Shown here: one piece after another, positions 12,082-64,000 of the stretch
How positions within the stretch are numbered: position 1 is the stretch's first letter
Layout: the number at the start of each line of letters is the position of its first letter
DNA from: Odiellus spinosus
Taxonomy: Eukaryota > Arthropoda > Arachnida > Opiliones > Phalangiidae
Assembly: GCA_963920705.1 (NCBI GenBank)
Contig: OY987227.1
Location: 14,177,602-14,241,601 of the forward strand
Length of the DNA stretch: 64,000 nucleotides
Direction of reading: 5' to 3'
Notes under the pieces: generated by a model
Database searches by the model: none
What the model was told of the DNA's origin: nothing
Seen by the model: only the letters and a program-made list of their open reading frames with translations
Program-made: the position numbers and the translations under genes

Positions 12082-15000
12082 CCTTGCCGAATCTACTAAA
12101 GGTATAATTTAATTGATAACAAGTTTTTAATAATTAAAAGTTTGTTTAAATTCAAAATTATTCTATAGATTAGAGCTAGCGTAAGCTTCTAGCTTTGTTA
12201 ATGTCTTCTATTTAATAGCGTTGAAATAATTGAGATTGGGTTTCTACACGCTGTACTCTTAGGATGACATTTGAATGAAGTATCAATATGATATGTCAGA
12301 GATAGCGTTCTCCCCGGTTAATGTAAGAAGATTTAACCGCAAATTTGCATAAATTTTACAATAAGCGACTAAATTTGATTTTTATTAGAATTTGAAAAGC
12401 AAAAAATATTTAAATCATATTTTTAGACGTAATTAACTTTAGTAAATAATGTCAGTTCATTTTTGAGAAAATATTCGTAATATTTAATTTCAAAACGTAA
12501 TAAATATTAGAAATGTTTATTCTATTTTATAAATCTCGACATATTTTGCATTAATAATACGTAAACTTTATAAAGGTCCTTAATTAAAGCGATAATTGGT
12601 ATTAAATTAGTAGATTTCAACGCAAACTGGTGTAAAGTTTTACCGAAATTGATTTATAAATATTTTTAAGCGTAAATTATATCGTAATATCTTTGTAATT
12701 AAAGTTAATTGATAAAATTAAGTTAATTAAAATATTTTTTCGCAATTTGAGGCTAAAATAGGCAAATTTCGTTACATAAAAATGCGAGGAGTGTTTTTAA
12801 GAGCTTATATATTCCTAATCAAGTTTAATCGCGATTAAATTTAATCTAAATTAAAATTAAAATTGCTCGTAACTTTTCAAAAATATTTTTATCGGATTGC
12901 CCGCGTCCTCAAACCTAAGAATACTTATTTTTCTTTTTAATTTATCCTAATTAGGGCCCGTAATTAATTTAAAACTAAATTTAAATCGTGTTTAAAATTG
13001 TAAAACTGGATGTATGAAAATTCTATGGCAGCGTATCTCGTCCTGAAAGTTTCGTTTTGAGAAAAAGGTTTTCGAACGAGTCTTTTCGCTAAAACTTAAA
13101 TATTGGGCTTAATATTAACGAATTTTAAATCCAAAATTATGTCATCTGATAGATTAGAATACCAGGAATCCACTCGTGTTATTATAATTAACTTAAGTCT
13201 AATAGTTAATTAGTTATTCAATTAGAAAGTTAAGCCTAACTCCTTTTTCAGTTCGAAAAATTGAATCAACGCTTATAATTAGATTACATCTCGATTATAT
13301 ATAAACAAAGCATATTTAATCTAATTAATTAACGCGCGAGAAACTCAAAAAAGTTAATTTCATTATCCTGGGATAAGCGGTTAATTAGTTACGTAATTAA
13401 GTTCCACGATTTTAACCAATTTTTTTTGTTACGAAGTTTTTAAATAATTTTCCCGCCTTGAAATTAAGTCGCGTTTAAATGTGATATATGTAAAAAAGTC
13501 AATTAAGATACGGAGAATATAATAAAATTAGTCTCTTTATCCTACGACCATCCCTTAATTAGTTATTTAAGAAAGTTTGGGGCTAATTAAGCAATTTTAT
13601 TGATTTTAAAGTGTTTATCACGTCAATACGGCTTTAAAATAAAACGTAATTAAGAAAATTAAACGTGTTTCGATAGATTGGCGCGCGGGGATTTGAAAAA
13701 TGTTCATTTCGACGCTCAAAATTAAGTATTTAATTAAATATTTAATTTAAATCAAACCCCCTCCGCATTTTCTTCCATTTATTGGTTCACGGAGCTCGTT
13801 GTAATAGAGGGGAGCCTATAACTTAGGAGGAAAGCGCTTCTTTACTCCATATCCCCATTCGCTTTCTTCCATGAACGATAGAAGTTACTAGCGTTCGTGC
13901 ATAAAGATTGAATAGAGAAAAAACTCCTTTAAGGGGAAATCCTAGCCTAATTTTTTTCCCTGTAAATTAAATAAAACTTCATTCGGTTTGTTTGGCAAAC
14001 GGAGGTAAAGGGGTCTGAAAGTGAGAGGGGAATGAAATTCCCGGAGAAACGAGGTGCGCGCGGAGTCAGCTTTTATTTTCAGCGGGAGAATAATAAACCG
14101 TAACTCTTTTTCCGTAGAAAACACTCTGCGAATTACGGTTGATCTTAGCTCGAAAAATGATTACATTACAAAACCTTAAAATTTGGCAAAAAAGTGGTCT
14201 GAACTATTCCATTTTAGAAAATTGGGGGTCTTGGTTTTTCCATATATATTTGTACAGCCCGAATACGCTTCGGGTATAACTCAACTTCCAATGAAAGATT
14301 AGTATAATAGGTAGGAAAACTCCGACTGGTAGAAATTACAATTTAAATAATTAGGCTAAATTAACGGGTTTAATTAAATTTAAACGAATGAATACTATTC
14401 TAGGTATTATTAAGCATCCGTTACGCGTTCAAATGTTTTATTACGGCTTAGATTAATGTTATAGAAATTAAATAAATAATGAAATTAATGTAAATCAATG
14501 AAATTAAGTTAAATTAAGAATCCATAATTTAAGTCTATTTAAATCGGTTTTAAACTTAATTTCAACTGTAACAAAATTTTTTAAGAGCGGTTATATAGTA
14601 ATAAATATATTTTGTTCCATGTATTTCAAAATGTGGCGGGAAATTTCCTTGGCCCGTGATTGGCTACCACTAATTTCTATTGAAATTTAATTAATTCGAC
14701 ATGATTTTTGTCAAAAATGTGTAGTATTAAACGTAATCGTGACTATTTAATCGTATCGTATCACGTATTTTACGTTAAAATTAATTTATACCAAAATTAT
14801 TCAAAATTAAAAAGTGTCCTAGGTTTTTTGAAGTTGCATCTGAATTCTTATTGGACGCTTACTTGGGATGGGAGCAAACTTATTACGCCATAGCTTTCTT
14901 TAAATCCCATGTTATTTTATGCAAATTAGCTCACTTTAACGGGAGATTTTAAGAATGGGTATTTTTCAGTGCGTTCCAACGCTAGTACGAGTGAAACCTG

Positions 15001-15779
15001 GAATTACGAAGCTGGAAATTGTTTTCTGTCGTAAGAATTATCTGCCCATGCGAGTCGATCTCGCCGCTGGTGTATTTTTTTTTACATAAATTTGAATTTT
15101 ACATACTCATAAACCAACTTCCAGGGGCTACTAAAATTTCAATGCTTTCTGCCTACATTAATTATGCAATAAAGAAATAAAAACCATTTTCCTATTTCTT
15201 TAAAACTTTTTGGGGTGCAATTAAGAATAAATAATAAATTCGTGGGAATACCAATTTTTATAATTTTTTTCTTTTCATTTTCTAAATGTTTTATCTCTAA
15301 TTTTACACAATACAGATTTTGAAGACAAATAAAAACAATTTTTTTATTAATTTTAATGAAACATTAAATAAAGAAATATGCTCAAAAATTACGTAATTAA
15401 TTTAAATAATGTTTTTTCAAACGTTTTCTTAATCCTTTCTCGATAACTTAGCGATAATTGCCCTTGAGACGAAGATGAAGGCAATTTGCAATTTCTCTTC
15501 TATGGAATCCGTATCTTTATTTCATTCTACTTACGGTTAATGCGAGGAAGTCTTCTTTATTTCATTTTTACCGGAGAATTAAGGAGAGTCGGATGAAAAA
15601 TGGTAGTTGAAGTCATCATTTTGGCTTTGATAAACAAATAAGAAAGGAATGATAGCATTCATTTTACGCCTCTCAATCTCGAAAGATAATTATTTTTTAA
15701 CTTAAAAACTTCTTACCCTAAAATTATAAAACTTGGTTAGGGAGATCAAATAAACTAATTTGCAAAACATATATTTTAA
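12082..15779. other. Intergenic AT-rich sequence, no gene seen
   Basis: About 3.7 kb of AT-rich DNA rich in TTAATTAA-like words. No open frame here resembles a known protein, no RNA gene was recognised, and no long tandem repeat is visible. Confidence 0.6.
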
Positions 15780-16450
15780 TTGTGGCTTTTAAAAATCATT
15801 AAAGTCCTGAAAAGGGCAAAACCCTTCAAATTTGGTCAGTTTCCCCCCTTTGAGACGTGCATCAGTTTGGTGTCATTTTGTAAATCTCGAGAATTCATTT
15901 ATTCGCGATTTTCGGCCGATTGCCGGGGCTTCTATAGCGCGAGCGCAGCCGAAGCGCGTGATCGAGGAGGCTATGCACTGACTATCCAAACTGGATGGAC
16001 ATTACGGGGCGACATCTGTTGGTATTCACCATTCAAAACAAGTTCAGTTCACTGCTGCCATCTGAAGTTAAATAAGTGAATAAGTGTCGAATTTAGGCTT
16101 AACCTTTAGAGTTTACCCCTCACTAACCTGTCTTAGTGTCTTTGTTATTTCCAGTTTGTGATATTGTAAAAGTTAGACGGACTCTTAATTATGTTTACGT
16201 TTCACAGTGTTTCAGTTTAGTTGTAAATGGTACTCCAATGGGTACGCGCTTTCTTATTATCATACCATCTTGCAAGAAGCCTTGTGATCCAAACTTCTAA
16301 CTTGTTGGCCTTTCCTGTATTGAAGTTCTGAATGATGGCTTCTTTCACCACTTCTAAGGTCTATTTTTCTCCACGCTAACTCAAGCCTACTGTGTTTGCA
16401 AATAGTTTAAGTTAATGACTAAGAAAAAAGCTTGAAAAAATGGACTAACA
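15780..16450 (+). promoter_or_regulatory. Probable tankyrase promoter and 5' leader
   Basis: The block at about 15910-16030 is GC-richer than its surroundings and has several CpGs (TATAGCGCGAGCGCAGCCG). It is followed by initiator-like TTCAGTT words near 16040. The transcription start is not identifiable from sequence alone. The presumed leader holds short upstream frames: 16332-16379 (15 codons plus stop), 16414-16434 (6 codons plus stop) and 16440-16448 (ATG-GAC-TAA), the last ending 2 nt before the tankyrase ATG. Confidence 0.4.
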
Positions 16451-54955
<38,505 letters not shown>

Positions 54956-55860
54956 CGACCGTAAAAGATTTAAATATTACTTTGTTTTTATGGTACGCGA
55001 AGTTTCTGAGCTCTAAACTCTGAACTCTGATTTTTTTTGAAAGACTAGTGATTTTTTTTACTATTTTTTTTCTAACGATCATGTGGAATATCATGAAACC
55101 GTGTTTGCGGGTGCGCGAAATTTAAACGTTTTTATTTTGTTATTACCCATGGAAATAACTTGAATTTGATTAAGAGACGAACTCTAATTGAGTTATAAAA
55201 TTTGATTTGACTTTTTTTGGTCAATGACGCGAGTTTAAATTTATCAACGATTTATGGTAATTTATTTTATAAATTCCCCTCCCCTACCTACCCAAAGCCC
55301 CCTTCGTACGAAGTTATTTAATAAGCTTCGTGATTTAAAGTGAGAACTAAGTTTATAATTGTACAAAACTATTAATGAATTAATTTAGTTAGGTTATAGT
55401 ACGGTGTAAAATGGTTTATTTCTATTTCTCGTTATTGTTCCCCCATGTTAATGTACAGCTTAAATATGACATTTGTTTCTTCCAATTCTTAAAAGGTTGT
55501 TTTATTATAACTATCTCGATAATGGCAACGGTTCAGATATAGTTTTGATAGTGACATATCCGTTTTTAAAACTTATTTAAAAGAACATATATAATGACAT
55601 ATTTTGGTCCTCAGTCTGAAGCTCGCGAGATGAACTTCGATAAAACATTTCATTTAGGCGTATCAGATGACGTGGTTTAGTTGATCCATGAAGATTTTAA
55701 TTTTTCCTATGACCATCGTGAAGACAATTTCAGTTTTACTGATTTTTATCATCGATCTGCTCAAAAAAAATCGATTGCGATTTTTTTTTTTTTATAGGCC
55801 AAGGCTTAATACAAATAGTATTGTAGTGGTGCAATTCAAAAGCCATTTACGAATTAATAT

Positions 55861-56096
55861 GGGAACTGTAAGGTAGTATAAATTCAGAAAATATTTTGTG
55901 CTTCACAAAATTAAAACTTCATATGAACATCGAACTAAATCTGCTCATCGAGCCGATGGGTTCGATGCATTATCGATGAGCATCGTGACGTCAGACCGGA
56001 AATACGAAAAGTCGTACAGTAACCGTTTCGATTTATCCGATGCGCATCAACGTCTATTTTATGGTCAACTGAACATACCTGTATAGTAACCAACCC
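55861..56096. mobile_element. Possible degraded copy of the intron-3 hAT-like MITE
   Basis: ATTAAAACTTCATATG (55910) matches GTTAAAACTTCATAAG in the element at 17266. ATGAGCATCGTGACGTCAGA (55976-55995) matches its ATGAGCATTGTGACGTCAGA with one difference. The right end GTATAGTAACCAACCCT resembles its terminal TAGTTACTAAACGCACCC. The left end is unclear. Confidence 0.35.
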
Positions 56097-59000
56097 TCAT
56101 AGGCGTGTGGGTTTCAGATTTACAAGCTTATTTAGAAAGCCACGCATAGTACACTATTTTGAATCGGCAATTGGCTTAAAAAAATACAGAATACAATACA
56201 CTGAAATAAAAAGATTTAAGAATGGCACACAACAAACGAATAGAAATTAAAATAATAATTGTAGTACCAATTAAGAACCCAAAGATTGCGAAAGAATATT
56301 AAAAAATACTGTTCTGCCGTCAAATATACTTTTCAGAATGTACAATTGACCAAGGCCTAACTTCAATTTCACACATTTGTGAAAATTTAATCTCCCAGGT
56401 CCAGTAGAGTGAGGGAAAGGTGTCGAAAAGAATTTTTAACGCCATCTAATGGCGTTCTAAAGAGAAATTTTGGCGTTTCCTACAAAGTAAGAGCAGACGA
56501 TCCTCGTTAGAAGTATAAACATGGTACTAGTTCCCTAGATATTACCTTTCAATGTTCTTTTGTGCTTCTATTGGTAATTGAACCCACTTAGAAATATTTT
56601 TACTTGATTGTATCTGATATATGACTGGAAGGACCGCAATGAACCATTTTATATCATCCAAAATGATATTTCAATATTAAATGATAAAACTGAACCGAAG
56701 CCATAAAGCTACTGTGAATTATGTCTATTTTTTCGTTATTTTTCATTATTTTACCTTAAATTTGTTTTTCGGGGTGGGATGGTATAATGTTTAAAAATAA
56801 TAATAAAAAAAATGTTTCAATTTTCTAAAATAAACAAAAAAATATACAAAATCTTTCTTTATACCTACACAATCTTTTATCCGCCCGAGAATAAAGGTCC
56901 TATACCACTAAACCATGTTTAAAAGAAACGAATTCTGAGGCTAATCGCGCGAAAATGTTTTGGTTTCTTCCCTAAAAATCTTTAAACATCATTTCGATGA
57001 AAAATTACGTTCATGCGGGCATCAACTGCTGTAGAACAAACATATCGTGTTAAAGAGAAGGGGGGGGGGGGGGGAACCCTGTCTTGTAATACTCGGCTTA
57101 TATAAGATAGCTTTTTACGCCACTGCAAAATCTTACACACCCCGTCCACCCATCAACCTTACACTTTGTCGTCTGAAGAGGAAGCATTGGAGTTTAAAGG
57201 TAATGACATGAAATATACGAGATTTCTTGGACCCAAAATATAGTAACTAACGTTTCTGTAACTTTCCGCGGGACTTTTAAACATTTTTGAGTAAAATAGG
57301 ACTATGGAAGCTTTGTCAGATTTCCGAGCAGAATTCTTCATAAGACGTTATTATTTTTTATCTTTTTATCAAACTAGCTTACAAAAAAAAATCTTGTCAA
57401 ATTCTATGAATTTTTAGCGAAGAAATAGATAAACGCTAACGTCGAAACAGTTTTTTTTTCTTATAATTTCAGTTTAGGTATTTCAAATTAATCTATGATT
57501 TATTTTTAAAATGGTACTTTGACTGATTTTCAAATATAAACTTTTTTAACTTCCATTATCTCGATTAGAATTTCCAAATTATCATTAATTTTAGAAAATT
57601 CAACCCAAATTATTGAACGATTTCGCTATAATTCCCTTGATTTCGATTAAAAACTAAAATTAATTTGTTTGGTAAAAGATAGTTTGACCTTTTGGTCTGC
57701 TGAGAGCCAAATGAAGGTGTAATCACTAGGAAAAATATATTAGACGATTTTTCGGATGCGAATTAGACACCGAAACCAAGTAACTTCATATATTTTTTTC
57801 CCGTTAGTTGATTAAACCTTTTTACCCTTATATAGAATCTTGAACCGTATTGCTTCAATCTCGGTAGATAAAATATAAAAATACTGAAAAAAATCATCTT
57901 CCATCCCTCCTCCGTTCCCTCATCTTTCTTTTAGGATGCTATTCCGTTAAGATACACTTCTAGGCTATAAAAAAAGATGGTGGGAAGAGATGGCCGGGGA
58001 AGAGGATGAAAAAGATGAAGAAAAAAATATGATTTATAAGTTGGTGTCTCGAAGGGATTCTTATAATGAAGGAAGAGGATGGACGTTTTCTTCTCCCCCC
58101 CCCTCCGTCTCTCTCACCCTTCTCTAGTATATCGCCGTCCCTCCCCTTTACTGTATGTACTTCCTCTTTTTCAGCCGTTGGTCTATCTTTACGAAGCTTT
58201 GACGGATTACATCTGCCCGCGTAAACTTATATACCAGGCGCGCGCTATACCAGAAACTTCAATTTTTGTACCTACTAGTTCCTCCACATCCCATTCCCTT
58301 CGCTTGTATTTTTGACCTATAAATCTTGGTTTATTTTGCCAACGTCTTTCCGCGACGCCATCTTGTTCGACCCGCGTCCCATTCTCTTTGTATACCCATC
58401 ATCTAGTAGCGAAAGGTTATAGGGAGGCAAGTCAGTCCAACCCTGGCAGGCCCGGTCTACCTGATTCCATGGTCCCATCCCTCCCCTTTAATCCGATCCT
58501 GTACACCAAGCTTGTTCATAGCTTGTTAGTAGAAGGATCGAATGCGCTATAGTCTAAATAGTAAAATAAATATATTCTGTTACATCCATAGAACGGACTT
58601 AGAATTTCCATGTAAAAAGTGGTGCATGTAAGATAACAGTTCCTCCAGCTTTGTTTGTGCAATATCGCTACAAGTTCAATGAGGTGGAATGATGCTTTTT
58701 CAACGGAAATGTTGGTGGTCCATAAGAAGTCGATAATGTTACTCATATTCCCACGCTCGAGATAGTTGCAATGGATGCGGAGACCGGCATAGTTGATCAT
58801 ACTGAAACGTGGGTAATTGTGAAAGATAAACGTTCTCACACCCTTCGTTAGTTTTCCGCTCTAGAAACATCCTTCCTCCATGACGCGTTTTTTCTGTATG
58901 TGTAATAAACTAATAATTATTGCCCAAATTTGCGACATCTAACACTAACGTTGCGCTTGAGGTAGCCGCGAAAATCTTTTCTTACATCGCTGTTGTACCG

Positions 59001-59648
59001 CATTCATTACAGGCTGGTTAATTTCACGACGCGATTCTAGCAATATTATCTGTTGTTAATCATTTGACCATCAAATTAGACGAAAATGGTCCCATTACTT
59101 TTAAGCATTCGAATTATATAATTTAAAAGTATTTCCTTAGCTTTTGCAATACTTTAATTTAAATCTGGTTTTATTAGATTAAAACTTATCCTGAAACCAA
59201 ATGAATTGTCCATTAGAAATAGGCGTATTAAATTTAAATTAATATATGCTTAATAATGAAATAAATCCAGAATAAATATTATTTTATCCAAGCCTCACAA
59301 CCTCTACAAATACAAGTGTTCCAACCTTTTCCCAACTGCGTTAGCTTCTTCGCGAAGAAGTCAAGTAGTAGGTGGTATAACAACATATTTTTTCGTGTAA
59401 GTTATCCTCGTAAAAGGGTGGAAAGAGTATGGGGTAAAAACTTCCAATATCTGGAAAGCATTAGGAGATTGTAGCCCCGAGGTGGTGGTGTTTCTCAGGG
59501 AGGAATCGAGAGAGTAGACAGAAGATCGTAGCTGGAAGGAGGAGGCGCTTTGAAAAGTGGGAAGAGTTCGAAACGTCAAAAAATTCTCAGTTCTTACCAA
59601 GAGATGATGGCGAGATATTTTTCCATAAATTACATATTGATGAGCGGG

Positions 59649-59682
<34 letters not shown>
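59649..59682 (+). repeat. Poly(A) run, 34 bases
   Basis: Uninterrupted A tract in the 3' flank. Open frames crossing it on either strand are artefacts of the homopolymer. Confidence 0.9.
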
Positions 59683-59685
<3 letters not shown>

Positions 59686-59909
59686 TAAAGGGATCCCCTG
59701 AAAATTGGGGGAATAGAAAAGTATACTCTAGACCAAGTCGAGTTCGCACGATACATGAAATACCACTTTACCTGTTTTTGATTTTAGATACCTCTTGTAT
59801 ATATTAACAGGCTCTAACAGTAACAAAAGACAACCTGGAAATCATGTCATTGTAAAAGTTAGATGCAAACGGTGCTGACTACCTAATTTGGAATATAACG
59901 TCAACTATA

Positions 59910-60175
59910 TATATATGATCAGTGGTGCTGGACGTTGTCCAACTTAAATATGATCAGTGCTGGACCTTGTCCAACTTAATTATGATCAGTCCTGAACTTT
60001 TTCCAACTTAATTGTTATCAGGCCTTCATGGACATTGACCAACTTATAATCACTATTGAACCCCCTGTGATTATCAACCCCTCAGCTTTGCCCAACTTAT
60101 ATTCAGTCCCTTTGCTTTTGTCTAATTTACAATTAATTCATGAGCTTTGTTAAACTAACTCATAATCAACCCCTG
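59910..60175 (+). repeat. Decaying minisatellite, ~33-bp unit
   Basis: Units near 59913, 59948, 59981 and 60013 share the consensus ATGATCAGTGCTGGACCTTG then TCCAACTTAAT, with unit lengths around 32-35 bp. Further units to about 60175 keep only fragments such as CAACTTAT, TCAACCCCT and GCTTTG. Similarity falls steadily from left to right. Confidence 0.75.
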
Positions 60176-62615
60176 AAAGATGAATCGACCTTGTTTGAAG
60201 TATAGAAACATCATAACCTCTCTATGAATCCGAACAGAACTTCTTTCAAATCATTTTTTCAATTCCTACTGCATTTCTCTTTCCTCGCGGAAGCGAGAAG
60301 CTATATACGAAAAGAAACTTCGACTTACGGAGGTTTTTTCGCGTTATATTTATTAATAGAGTATATTAGAACGAAGGGTTGCATTTTCTATCAAATAGTT
60401 TAGATGTTTTTCATCAGTCTCAATGCTAAATCTTCGTATACGCGCGAAAAAGGATTTCTTTAGTATAGGAATTACATATTGAATGTATATAGCGTGAAAG
60501 ATCAATTTATTCGAGAAGATATGGTTAATAGATTGAATGCTTGTCTACTTCGGATATGTTAGGTCTTAACCTTTAACGATATTAGTATCTTCCCTATATT
60601 GACTTTATTACTTCACCAAACACGAGCGTACTTCTGGGGGGCAAGTACATATTGACTGTATCGCGCGAAGGTTCAAATAATTTTTCCATATCTTTAAATT
60701 TATCTAGTGATAAATTTAACCTTAAGTTAATACCACGTAAGAAGCTAGACTCCTCATTTTCTATACAAAAGCGAGTAACGGAAGTAATCGGAGTCTGTCT
60801 GCTCGTGCTGTAAACTTAAGTTAAAAGTAATATAACGTGTCTTATCCCTTCTATCTCGTAATATGTAGAATCATTTTTTATTTCCAACGCCTTCCTTTTT
60901 CTATCAAATTTTATAATTTCATATCAGGTAAAGTTTTCATCGCCTAGAAACCTATCCTTTCTGTAAAATTCAATTAGATTCAAACCTATACGTCCATCCT
61001 TGATTTTAACGCAAATTCACGATGGGATGAACCTTTGTAACCCATAGAATGATGGGTTATTATAATCCCATGGTAATTCTTGGAATTGATTTTCTCTGGA
61101 GAGATGAAAGAACCATTTTATCCCCCTCATCTTTTTGACGCTTCCTTCTTTAATAACATTTTGTATCGAATAAGGTTTAGTAGTTTCATCGCCTGTAAAT
61201 CTACAGTTCCCAGTTATCCCTAAAGTTATTAAATTGTTGAGATGGATGGCTTTCTATAGCCTTACATGAACTGAAATTTCATGAACTGAAATTCTCTTAA
61301 AGTGGAAAGCTAGGCAATCTTCGATTGCTTTTGATTGATGTTTTAAAATTGGTTTCTTTCGTCGTTTGCAAGCTGGAAATGTACTAAATCCCCCTGTTCT
61401 AGAAGGGAATCGGTATTTTTAAAGTTGCATTTAGGCAATATCAGTTTAAGTCTTCTTGAAGTTGATGCCGTCAGAGTTTTTTGGCCTAATCCAAAGGCAA
61501 TTTGAATAACATTTTCAGAAAGATTGTTAACAAACCATTCGCAAAATTTATAAGCCGTGATGGTAACTATAAGATTATGCCACAGACTAAGTTTTAAGCT
61601 AGAATCCAGTACAAATGCTCTTCTATCCCCCCCCCCCCCCATGGGGTGACTTGTAATAAATTCCTGATTCTACAGATTGTTTAATACAATTGTTCAAGAG
61701 GAATTCGCGTTATGGAAAAAAAGTTAACCCTTGGCTTGAACGCGACCTTAAAATATAATTCATATACCTTTAAAAAATGGTGACTACACCACTTTAAATA
61801 AACCCTTTTCCATGGAGTATTAAACGGCGTTTCCTTGCTTAGAAATGGGATTTTGTCTAATAGTCTATTGACTCTTATTTTTCCACGTATATCTTATCAT
61901 AACAAGAACCCTTGGTATTCTGAACATAATTTTTCTCTTTTTCCTTACAATCGCTTGTACAGTATGAAGTTTTCTTCGGGAAGCCATCACTTAAAATCCA
62001 ACCTTCATTTTCTCCCCTATACCCGTCTTACTTTTTTATTTTCTGGCTAAATATGATTGATAACTTTATGAACTTGGCTGCGTGGTTATTATTCTACGCA
62101 GACATCCTATAGGGTGATTTTCTCCCTTTTCCATACGCACAGCGTACCCTTAAGACTCTAGCCCTTTTTTCTAACAATATTACCCAAAATTAATAAAATA
62201 ATTGGCCTATTTCTGGCTTTTTCCCCATCTTTCGGTAATCTCGAGCCAGAGGTTTTTTTTTTATCCTTTTTGACTCTTCTCTGCCATCCCATCTGATGAG
62301 TGATGTTCCGCACTTTATTCTACTTAATTGAAACAATACGTAGAAACCTGGAAAAGGTAGAAATTTCATAAACACCGACCCATAGGTTTTTTCTCATTCT
62401 CTTTCTATCCCTGAATTGACTCAAATGAGTTGATCACGACCGAAGAAAAATTAATATGAAATGGAGTATCAAACTCTCTTGTTTAAAAAGAGAACCACGA
62501 TGGTAGATTATAAGGCGAAATATTATATAAAAATTTAATTAAAATCGTTAATTATTTCATAATTATTGGACACGTTTATGGTGTTTCAATTAAATTTTTT
62601 AAGGTAATTACTTAA
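60176..62615. other. AT-rich sequence, nothing identified
   Basis: No gene, RNA gene or long repeat could be supported. A C14 run lies at 61627-61640. Confidence 0.5.
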
Positions 62616-62790
62616 AGGTAGAATGCAATCCAACAACAAGTGATTATGTAACTATTCCATATCGATTAAATATGCCTAATCCACTAGTAAAAAAATATAT
62701 AGACACTTTAAAACAGTTTTTAGTTTACTCACTCGGTAAGGAACCTTAACAGAGATCCATAAGAAGTTTTATATTTTACCATTAACTAGT
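62616..62790. mobile_element. Partial copy of the TTAA MITE family
   Basis: Begins right after TTAA (62612-62615) with AGGTAGAATGCAATCC, followed by AACAACAAGTGATTATGT, ATCGATTAAATATGCCTAAT and the core CCTTAACAGAGATCC (62746), in the same order as in the element at 2095. No convincing right inverted end was found, so it may be truncated. Confidence 0.55.
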
Positions 62791-63448
62791 CTTCATCTTC
62801 AACCAACGCGCCTCTTAAACAATAATGAGAGTTGCCGAATTTGAAAATAAACTCAAAAATTGTTCCTTTTTTTAAGATCATTGTTTCCCTTTAAAGCCTG
62901 TTCAATTTCGCATCGTGTAAAAGCTTTAGGCAATATAAAACCGGTAGAATTTAATATGTAAAAAAAAAACTGTTCTCTATGGGAGAAGTTATAACCTTTC
63001 TAATGCTGAATTCTCCTACACCATGGAAGAATCTCTGAAAGAAAGAGTAGAAAAATTGCTCTGGGTATTCTCTCCCTTCTTTCCCTCTTCCGGTAGCTGC
63101 ATAATAGTCGGTGTGCCGCGGCTAACCTTAAGTAACGACTAGGAGGGGTGTTTATTCGTCTACTCCTCCCCCTTTATCCACTATAGTCCAGAACCCGTTT
63201 CTTTCCAGAGGGGATTTCCTAATTTATGGTCAGCAAACCAACGTGTTGGGCTATTTTTTCTTCTCCCTACATATAGTCCAGTCCGTCCGTTGCCATAGAA
63301 ACAATAAAGCGAAAGGCTTGGAGAAAGAAATAAATGTAAATCATTGGGCGTAATTTTTTTATCCACGAAGCCTTGCGCTTTAATATCTCTAATTCAGTTG
63401 ACGTTCTTGTACAGTTCTCTAAAGCTGTACTGTTTCGCTGGAAGATGG

Positions 63449-63609
63449 GAGGTAGCGCTTCTAAAGTCTATTTCACTTTGAAATTGACAGCGCGAAGCTA
63501 GGCTAGACACTTTATTATAAGTAAGAGAGATCTAAGTGATAACTGGTAGTTTTATAGCGTTGTACCGCTGACTATTCAAAGTGAAATCGACTTTGTCGGT
63601 GGTGGCGTT
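63449..63609. repeat. Small inverted repeat near the right edge
   Basis: AAAGTCTATTTCACTTTGAA (63462-63481) is inverted at 63575-63594 with one mismatch, and weaker pairing extends outward (GAGGTAGCGCTT / GGTGGTGGCGTTT). The loop is about 93 bp. Possibly another MITE; ends and target duplication not defined. Confidence 0.5.
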
Positions 63610-64000
63610 TACTCGCGCCGAAAATGGCGCTTTCTTGTTCGCTTCGTTTTTTACCTCTATGGGTTTCTTCCTCCACCCCTTGTTCTGGCAGGCCTTAGTA
63701 GCACTCGAGGCTTCTTAATGTCGACCCTTCGTAACCAGCCTCCGAATCTCCTTCATTCCCCAAGAGTCTCGTTCCCACGGAGATTTTAATCCTTAGATTT
63801 TTATATAGTGCTTCTATAGCTTCGCTATATAAAAGTCGTATTTTATAGCCCACAAAAAAAATGAAAACCTTGATTGAGTGCTCTAGATATTAAGGGTAAT
63901 ATTTTGAATAGTTCGCGTATAGTTTTGATAACGTAAAGTTTCAAAACTATATATAAACCTTTTCCCGTGCCAAATTCGGAAGTGAAGAAAGAGTGTGGGG

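Larger units (their letters stand above)
54956..59909. other. Tankyrase 3' flank, no further gene seen
   Basis: AT-rich sequence after the tankyrase stop. The first canonical AATAAA on the plus strand that I found is near 56204; an ATTAAA lies near 55910. The true polyadenylation site is not resolvable. It contains G15 at 57060-57074 and A34 at 59649-59682. Confidence 0.5.

Noticed and set aside
59361..59807. Open frames crossing the A34 tract
   Set aside because: Their length depends on a homopolymer (poly-Phe or poly-Lys) and nothing else supports coding.

Overview
The window is from an intron-rich, AT-rich animal genome. It holds two conserved housekeeping genes, placed head to head and separated by about 10.7 kb of repeat-rich DNA. 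Both proteins are metazoan in type. Pentameric TTAGG/TTGGG-like repeats at 11863-11927 and many small TTAA- and hAT-type elements suggest an arthropod, perhaps an insect. That placement is an inference; the sequence does not fix the species.

Positions 1-5752 (minus strand) carry most of XRN2/Rat1, the nuclear 5'-3' exoribonuclease. Nineteen coding exons give 777 residues, and the gene runs off the left edge before its C-terminal region. Its start is followed upstream by a short leader or promoter region and a 282-bp inverted-repeat element with a perfect 7-bp target duplication (6124-6405).

Positions 6512-11395 hold a tandem array of nine units of about 510-545 bp. Each unit is built from long inverted arms, with a second, shorter palindrome at every junction. 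The orientations of the central and junction spacers are shuffled independently, as if the arms had recombined. A foldback element with a telomere-like core follows (11699-12081), then about 3.7 kb in which no gene is visible, then a GC-richer region that is probably the tankyrase promoter and leader.

Positions 16451-54955 (plus strand) carry a complete tankyrase gene: 23 coding exons, 1,221 residues, with ankyrin clusters, a Ser/Pro-rich linker, a SAM domain and a PARP catalytic domain. The ankyrin and SAM exons are compact (16451-23389), while the PARP exons are spread over 31 kb by introns of 2.8, 14.2 and 12.8 kb. Introns 3, 7, 11 and 15 each carry small non-autonomous DNA transposons. 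The large introns and the 9-kb 3' flank contain only repeats, homopolymer runs and AT-rich sequence; no nested gene could be supported.

The two proteins act in different pathways (RNA decay and transcription termination; ADP-ribosylation signalling), so their adjacency looks incidental apart from possibly sharing a divergent intergenic region. The most unusual structure is the dyad-symmetric satellite lying between them.
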